Shown here piece by piece: positions 61,901-64,000 of a stretch of DNA of 64,000 nucleotides. The translations under genes and the position numbers were made by a program. Source of the stretch: Lycorma delicatula (lineage: Eukaryota > Arthropoda > Insecta > Hemiptera > Fulgoridae); NCBI RefSeq assembly GCF_047948215.1, contig NC_134458.1, positions 142,952,036 through 143,016,035 of the forward strand. Reading direction: 5' to 3'. Position 1 is the first letter of the stretch; every line of letters begins with the position of its first letter. The notes below the pieces were generated by a model. It made no database searches, was not told the origin of the DNA, and saw nothing but the letters and a program-made list of their open reading frames with translations.

Positions 61901-62639
61901 ACATGGTTAGTTAATAAATATCCTAATAAACTAAGATCTTGATACTTAGGGATAAGTACCACAAAATTCCCTTCTTACAAGAACAAATGAATAACTTGGA
62001 TTATTTTCTTTTTTTAAAAAATTCATTAATCGTGGTCAATGACTACGTAGCATAATTAATGACTAATATGTAACATAATTAATGTTACAGTAGTGTTCTA
62101 AAACAACCCAAGAGGCTTCTGCACCTTGTTTGGCCAGGCAGGTTTATTATATCATGTGCAGATATACTATTGTTTCCAATGCACCCCATCAGTTCACTGT
62201 TGATAACTAGCAAGTTCATTAAAAGAGTTGTAAATCAGTAGCAAATCAGCCTTGACTTATCTTATGTGCTTATGGAGCTTTCAGAGCTGCTGTACGGAAA
62301 AGCGTAGATATTTATTTGCATGAGCTTATTTTCTAGCAGCAGTCTTGTATAAGATGGACAGGCTATTAGACTGAGACTGTTGATTGTATTGGATTGAGGT
62401 TTATTATTTTAATGGAATATAATGTTTTGTATTTTGTAATTTTTAGGTAATGGAGTAGAAAATGCATTTGCTTTTACTCGGAAGGTTCTAACATTATCAT
62501 TTCATGAATTTGAGCCTGGATTTTATCCTTGCTCTGGTTCAGTAAATGACATAGGATTAGGTAAAGGGAAATATTTCACAGTAAATGTACCTTTACGTGA
62601 AGGCATTTCTGATTCACTTTATTGTGCTGTCTTCAATAG
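46754..62639 (+). CDS. HDAC8: Histone deacetylase 8 (HDAC8), 5' five exons, 3' part outside window
   Basis: Class I zinc-dependent lysine deacetylase; HDAC8 is known for deacetylating SMC3 of cohesin. Exons 46754-46912, 50165-50363, 51411-51552, 61075-61181, 62447-62639 join in frame to 266 residues plus two bases; human HDAC8 has 377. Numbering from the first Met: Y121-D122-C123 (human Y100, D101, C102), [11 protein letters not shown] with the catalytic His pair 163-164 (human 142-143), GFCYIND with F173-C174, DLDVHHGNG with zinc ligands D199 and H201 (human D178, H180). The offset of 21 is constant. The third zinc Asp and catalytic Tyr fall in exons beyond the window. No in-frame ATG lies upstream of 46754 in this exon. 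Confidence 0.94.
46913..47321. other. HDAC8 intron 1, first part
   Basis: AT-rich; a short (GTA)n run at about 47011-47031. Nothing else. Confidence 0.5.
47322..47602 (+). mobile_element. tRNA-derived SINE, copy 2
   Basis: Shares with copy 1 the TCAGCTGATTT segment, the body GTTCTTTAGTGGTTGGGTT, AATTAACCACAC, ATCTCAGGAATGG and GTACAAGACTACACTTCATT, and an A-rich end. B box GGTTCAAATCC at 47393-47403 is a perfect pol III match. More diverged than copy 1; no clear target-site duplication, so it is probably older. Confidence 0.85.
47603..48540. other. HDAC8 intron 1, middle
   Basis: AT-rich. A perfect 22-base palindrome, TTATGATTTCA/TGAAATCATAA, lies at 48012-48033. No gene. Confidence 0.5.
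48541..49490 (+). mobile_element. Mariner transposase fossil
   Basis: Frame-broken mariner order on the + strand: HTH part at 48740-48830 ([13 protein letters not shown], usual LHMxKLCARWVP), 48915-49060 ([10 protein letters not shown], then LTFGIL), 49110-49190 ([10 protein letters not shown]) and 49165-49423 ([15 protein letters not shown] after an FYQDNAPV motif with the second Asp). The region of the third Asp, normally SPDLAPSDY, reads [10 protein letters not shown], so the last catalytic Asp is lost. TIRs not identified. Confidence 0.75.
49500..50164. other. HDAC8 intron 1, last part
   Basis: AT-rich with a perfect hairpin at 50056-50088; otherwise empty. Confidence 0.5.
50056..50088. 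repeat. Perfect 14-base inverted repeat near an acceptor
   Basis: CAGTATTATGCATG, loop TGTAA, CATGCATAATACTG. It ends 76 bases before HDAC8 exon 2, in the branch-point neighbourhood. Confidence 0.9.
50165..50363 (+). CDS. HDAC8: HDAC8 exon 2
   Basis: AATAACAG acceptor, CTGG|GTAAAT donor; phase 0 in, 1 out. Reads [20 protein letters not shown], then [19 protein letters not shown] and an acidic loop [16 protein letters not shown] before FGLG. The loop is longer and more acidic than the human GDDDHPDSIE segment. Confidence 0.92.
50364..51410. other. HDAC8 intron 2, no feature seen
   Basis: AT-rich; nothing recognised. Confidence 0.55.
51411..51552 (+). CDS. HDAC8: HDAC8 exon 3 (catalytic His pair)
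   Basis: GGTTACAG acceptor, CAAAG|GTAAGT donor; phase 1 in, 2 out. Reads [24 protein letters not shown] and [12 protein letters not shown]. The tandem His are the general acid/base pair of class I HDACs. Confidence 0.95.
51553..52116. other. HDAC8 intron 3, before the LINE
   Basis: AT-rich; nothing recognised. Confidence 0.55.
52128..55020 (-). mobile_element. RTE-type LINE, young 5'-truncated copy with target-site duplication
   Basis: Borders are exact. GTTTTTTTCAT occurs at 52117-52127 and again at 55021-55031, an 11-base duplication. Next to the left repeat is a 20-base T run (52128-52147), the poly(A) tail on the minus strand, then the element 3' end CTTCAGTCATTTGACTGG, also found at the end of the old copy. 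At the right border, homology to the old copy (AATTTTCTGG) stops at 55020-55021, so the 5' leader is missing. The ORF is open for about 960 codons except one stop. Everything points to a recent target-primed insertion in HDAC8 intron 3, antisense to the gene. Confidence 0.92.
52152..55040 (-). pseudogene. RTE-type LINE endonuclease/reverse transcriptase, one internal stop
   Basis: Residues 1-787 (55040-52680) are open; a TGA at 52677-52679 interrupts, and the same frame continues to 52152. Endonuclease, about residues 15-260: [14 protein letters not shown] (E50), VGDWNASIG (D154-N156), DSDHNLVIM (S246-D-H248). Reverse transcriptase, about 470-760: [17 protein letters not shown] (motif A), [18 protein letters not shown] (B), [13 protein letters not shown] (C, FADD 709-712). 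C-terminal domain: [24 protein letters not shown]. The stop lies in KDG*SRSD, where the old copy has Gln; CGA to TGA would be a simple CpG change. The visible N-terminal MFIM is flanking DNA, not LINE. Confidence 0.92.
55150..56199 (-). mobile_element. Tigger/pogo-type DNA transposon, internally deleted
   Basis: Terminal inverted repeats of 24 bases at 55150-55173 and 56176-56199 differ at one position; both begin CAGAAGCCCCTG and end ATAATCCAAAC. The left end is preceded by TA, the usual target; the right is followed by CA, consistent with one mutation. The inside keeps only the C-terminal end of a transposase (55455-55973, minus). Length is 1050 bp versus about 2.5 kb for autonomous Tigger elements. 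It lies 119 bases from the young LINE. Confidence 0.88.
55455..55973 (-). pseudogene. Tigger/Jerky-like transposase C-terminal fragment
   Basis: 172 open codons: [60 protein letters not shown] and DDVIIEAL. This is the post-catalytic region of Tigger and Jerky-type proteins (usual: V.D.W..V...TI..SW.KL.P, then D.G.Q.LTDDEIV). The CENP-B-like DNA-binding domain and DDE core are missing. Length and openness suggest a fairly young deletion product; host use is unproven. Confidence 0.75.
56200..56766. other. HDAC8 intron 3, between elements
   Basis: AT-rich; no feature. Confidence 0.5.
56767..56826. repeat. (CA)n and (TA)n microsatellites
   Basis: (CA)n at 56767-56785, a short ATGT run, then (TA)n at 56801-56824. 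Confidence 0.9.
56880..57240. repeat. Degenerate tandem repeat, unit about 130 bases
   Basis: Recurring phrases in the same order: TTTTTTGAAATTxxAGGTTT..AAGGGTTAAA, GAATTxCTCGGTAA, TTTTTGGTGTGTGT.ATCTT.ATGTG.ATATCTAAAA. Two full and one partial unit. Probably internal repeats of a non-autonomous element. Confidence 0.65.
57241..59999. other. HDAC8 intron 3, no supported gene
   Basis: AT-rich; a GC-richer patch at 57405-57590 and a repeat-like stretch at 59740-59960 may be old mobile sequence, unassigned. Confidence 0.45.
60000..60045. repeat. Perfect 21-bp hairpin with GGGG loop
   Basis: Left arm 60000-60020 (GTACTGAGATTAATATAAAG then T), loop GGGG at 60021-60024, right arm 60025-60045, an exact reverse complement. 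It lies in HDAC8 intron 3, so it would be transcribed in the pre-mRNA. Confidence 0.95.
60046..61074. other. HDAC8 intron 3, end
   Basis: AT-rich; poly-T tract at 60767-60782; nothing recognised. Confidence 0.5.
61075..61181 (+). CDS. HDAC8: HDAC8 exon 4 (zinc ligands)
   Basis: TATCAG acceptor, CATG|GTATGT donor; phase 2 in, 1 out. Reads [20 protein letters not shown] and [10 protein letters not shown]. Separated from exon 3 by a 9.5-kb intron containing the young RTE-type LINE and a Tigger-type element. Confidence 0.95.
61182..62446. other. HDAC8 intron 4
   Basis: AT-rich, with a slightly GC-richer patch at 62090-62300 that I cannot assign. Confidence 0.5.
62447..62639 (+). CDS. HDAC8: HDAC8 exon 5
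   Basis: TTTTTAG acceptor, AATAG|GTAAGC donor; phase 1 in, 2 out. Reads [40 protein letters not shown] and [20 protein letters not shown]. Human HDAC8 has [20 protein letters not shown] here. Confidence 0.95.
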
Positions 62640-64000
62640 GTAAGCTAATTAATTTATTCTCTCTACAATTTGTAAACAAATGAAAGTTTGTTTGGGCACC
62701 AGTCCTAAACAGCTTATTTGTTTTTATTGAAACTTATATGTTGATTTGATTTTGGTGTGATCTGAATGTAGTGTATACAGAACTTAAACTGAAAAAAAAT
62801 TAAATAAAAAAAAATAGTTTACTTCTACTAAAAAAGGATCATTTGTATGTTAAAAAATGTACTAATTTTAACAAATAAATACTTAAATGTTTGTTACCTG
62901 TTTTTTTATTTAATTTTAAAATTAGTTGATCAAAATAAGAATTATGGTTGCTTCTCTTAGGATATTTTATGAAAAAGAATTTATTAAGTACAGGATTAAT
63001 TGTACTAGAGCTGTGGCATATGTACTTTTATTTATGAGTATATTTCTTTTATATCTTTTTATAAGCATGAAAAGCTATAAGTTAATATTCAGCCATTCAC
63101 AGATCTTTTGTAACATTTCCTGCTCTATGGAGCTGTTGGTTTAAGAAATATTATATTTTATAATGTATTTTTATCCATTATAATAGCTGTTGAAAACTAA
63201 ACAAAACTATTTCTTTCCTGGCTATATAGCTGTACTGTAAAGCTCAACACTATACTATGTAAGTAAAAGTATACTAATAGGGTCAAATTTTGCATGTCAG
63301 GATTTGTTTTATGATTTTCTAACAAAAAACTCTCTTCTAGCATTGAAAAGTTGATTTCTGTATATGATTTTTGTCTATGGGGAATTGATGCCATTTAATT
63401 TTGGTCAAAGTGGGCTGCGAAAAGGACCTTATAAATTCCATATTTCATATTTCTACTTGAAGAGTAGGTAAACTTTTTCACATGATCTACTTAGTTACTT
63501 TCTGATGGTGTTTTGTCTTATTCAAACCCCAATAAAGGATTGGGGGCAGTAAATGCTATTTTCTTTTTTGTTACTTTGGTTATATATTTGAGTAATTTCA
63601 TTCAGGGGCGGGGATAATTTTTTAATAAGCTTAATCTTTTTTTGATTGATATCTTCAAACTGGAGTAACCAATTTTGATGAACTTTTACAATTTCTAATG
63701 GATAAGGGTCATTGATTTCATTTAGTTTTGGTTACAATTAATCTTAGTGGTAGATTAATATATATGTATCTAAAAACTTATAATTTTACTTACAAAGTAG
63801 AATAAATTTGTTAATTCAGTATCTCTTAAGAACATATACTTTTGGTCTATTGGTATACCCCATTTGACGTTAAATTAAAAGGTTGAGGGTAAAAAGTTTT
63901 TTCATATGTAGTAAAAATGCCCTTACTTATTGACTAATGCTCTTAAATAGACTGCTGAAGTTGAAGTCCTTGAAGCCAGAGTTTCAAACTCTTCCTGATT
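62640..64000. other. HDAC8 intron 5, open at window end
   Basis: No HDAC8 exon recognised. A repeat-like patch at 63600-63750 contains AACCAATTTTGATGAACTTT, a phrase related to those at 12281-12300 (reverse strand) and 59870-59890. Confidence 0.5.

Noticed and set aside
63955..64000. Possible next HDAC8 exon at the window edge (frame reads LLKLKSLKPEFQTLPD after an AG)
   Set aside because: HDAC8 should continue with a KPEAVVLQ-like segment; this peptide does not match and the polypyrimidine tract is poor.
1..64000. CRISPR array, prokaryotic operon or viral genome
   Set aside because: No spaced direct repeats, no ribosome-binding-site gene clusters and no viral structural genes; the window is ordinary animal nuclear DNA with introns.

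Overview
The window looks like nuclear DNA of an insect. It is strongly AT-rich, its introns are long and full of transposon debris, and the splice sites are canonical GT..AG. The SINE and LINE families would suit a hemipteroid insect, but that placement is inference. There is no sign of prokaryotic or organellar DNA.

Two host genes lie in tandem on the + strand. The first is the 3' part of exportin-6 (XPO6): thirteen coding exons between 168 and 33992, about 776 codons including the stop codon. The N-terminal third lies upstream of the window. The second is the 5' part of histone deacetylase 8 (HDAC8): five exons from the ATG at 46754 to 62639, encoding 266 residues. The active-site His pair and two zinc ligands are present, and the C-terminal third lies beyond the window. 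I assigned each exon from homology plus matching splice phase. I found no third host gene between them (34.0-46.7 kb).

The rest is mostly mobile-element sequence of several ages. 0.9-4.6 kb: two mariner fossils and an R1-like LINE fragment, all on the minus strand. 8.4 kb: a MITE-like inverted repeat. 13.45-15.07 kb: a Tc1/mariner-type element with TIRs, interrupted by a tRNA-derived SINE with a clean 14-bp target-site duplication. 18-23 kb: a decayed I-like LINE ending in a GNRA-type hairpin and poly(A). 32.0-33.0 kb: a foldback palindrome of about 960 bp flanked by a 10-bp direct repeat. 36.6-39.7 kb: an old, near full-length RTE-type LINE. 40.6-46.2 kb: an unnamed repeat protein, a second I-like LINE and a Merlin/ISXO2-like transposase fossil. 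47.3 kb: a second SINE. 48.5-49.5 kb: another mariner. 52.1-55.0 kb: a young RTE-type LINE with one stop codon in an otherwise open frame of about 960 codons. 55.15-56.2 kb: a Tigger/pogo-type element with near-perfect 24-bp TIRs.

I see no dedicated new gene system. The points most worth following up are the foldback palindrome in the last XPO6 intron, the young RTE insertion whose target-site duplication supplies an ATG, the stem-loop at the I-like LINE 3' end, and a perfect 21-bp hairpin at 60.0 kb inside an HDAC8 intron.
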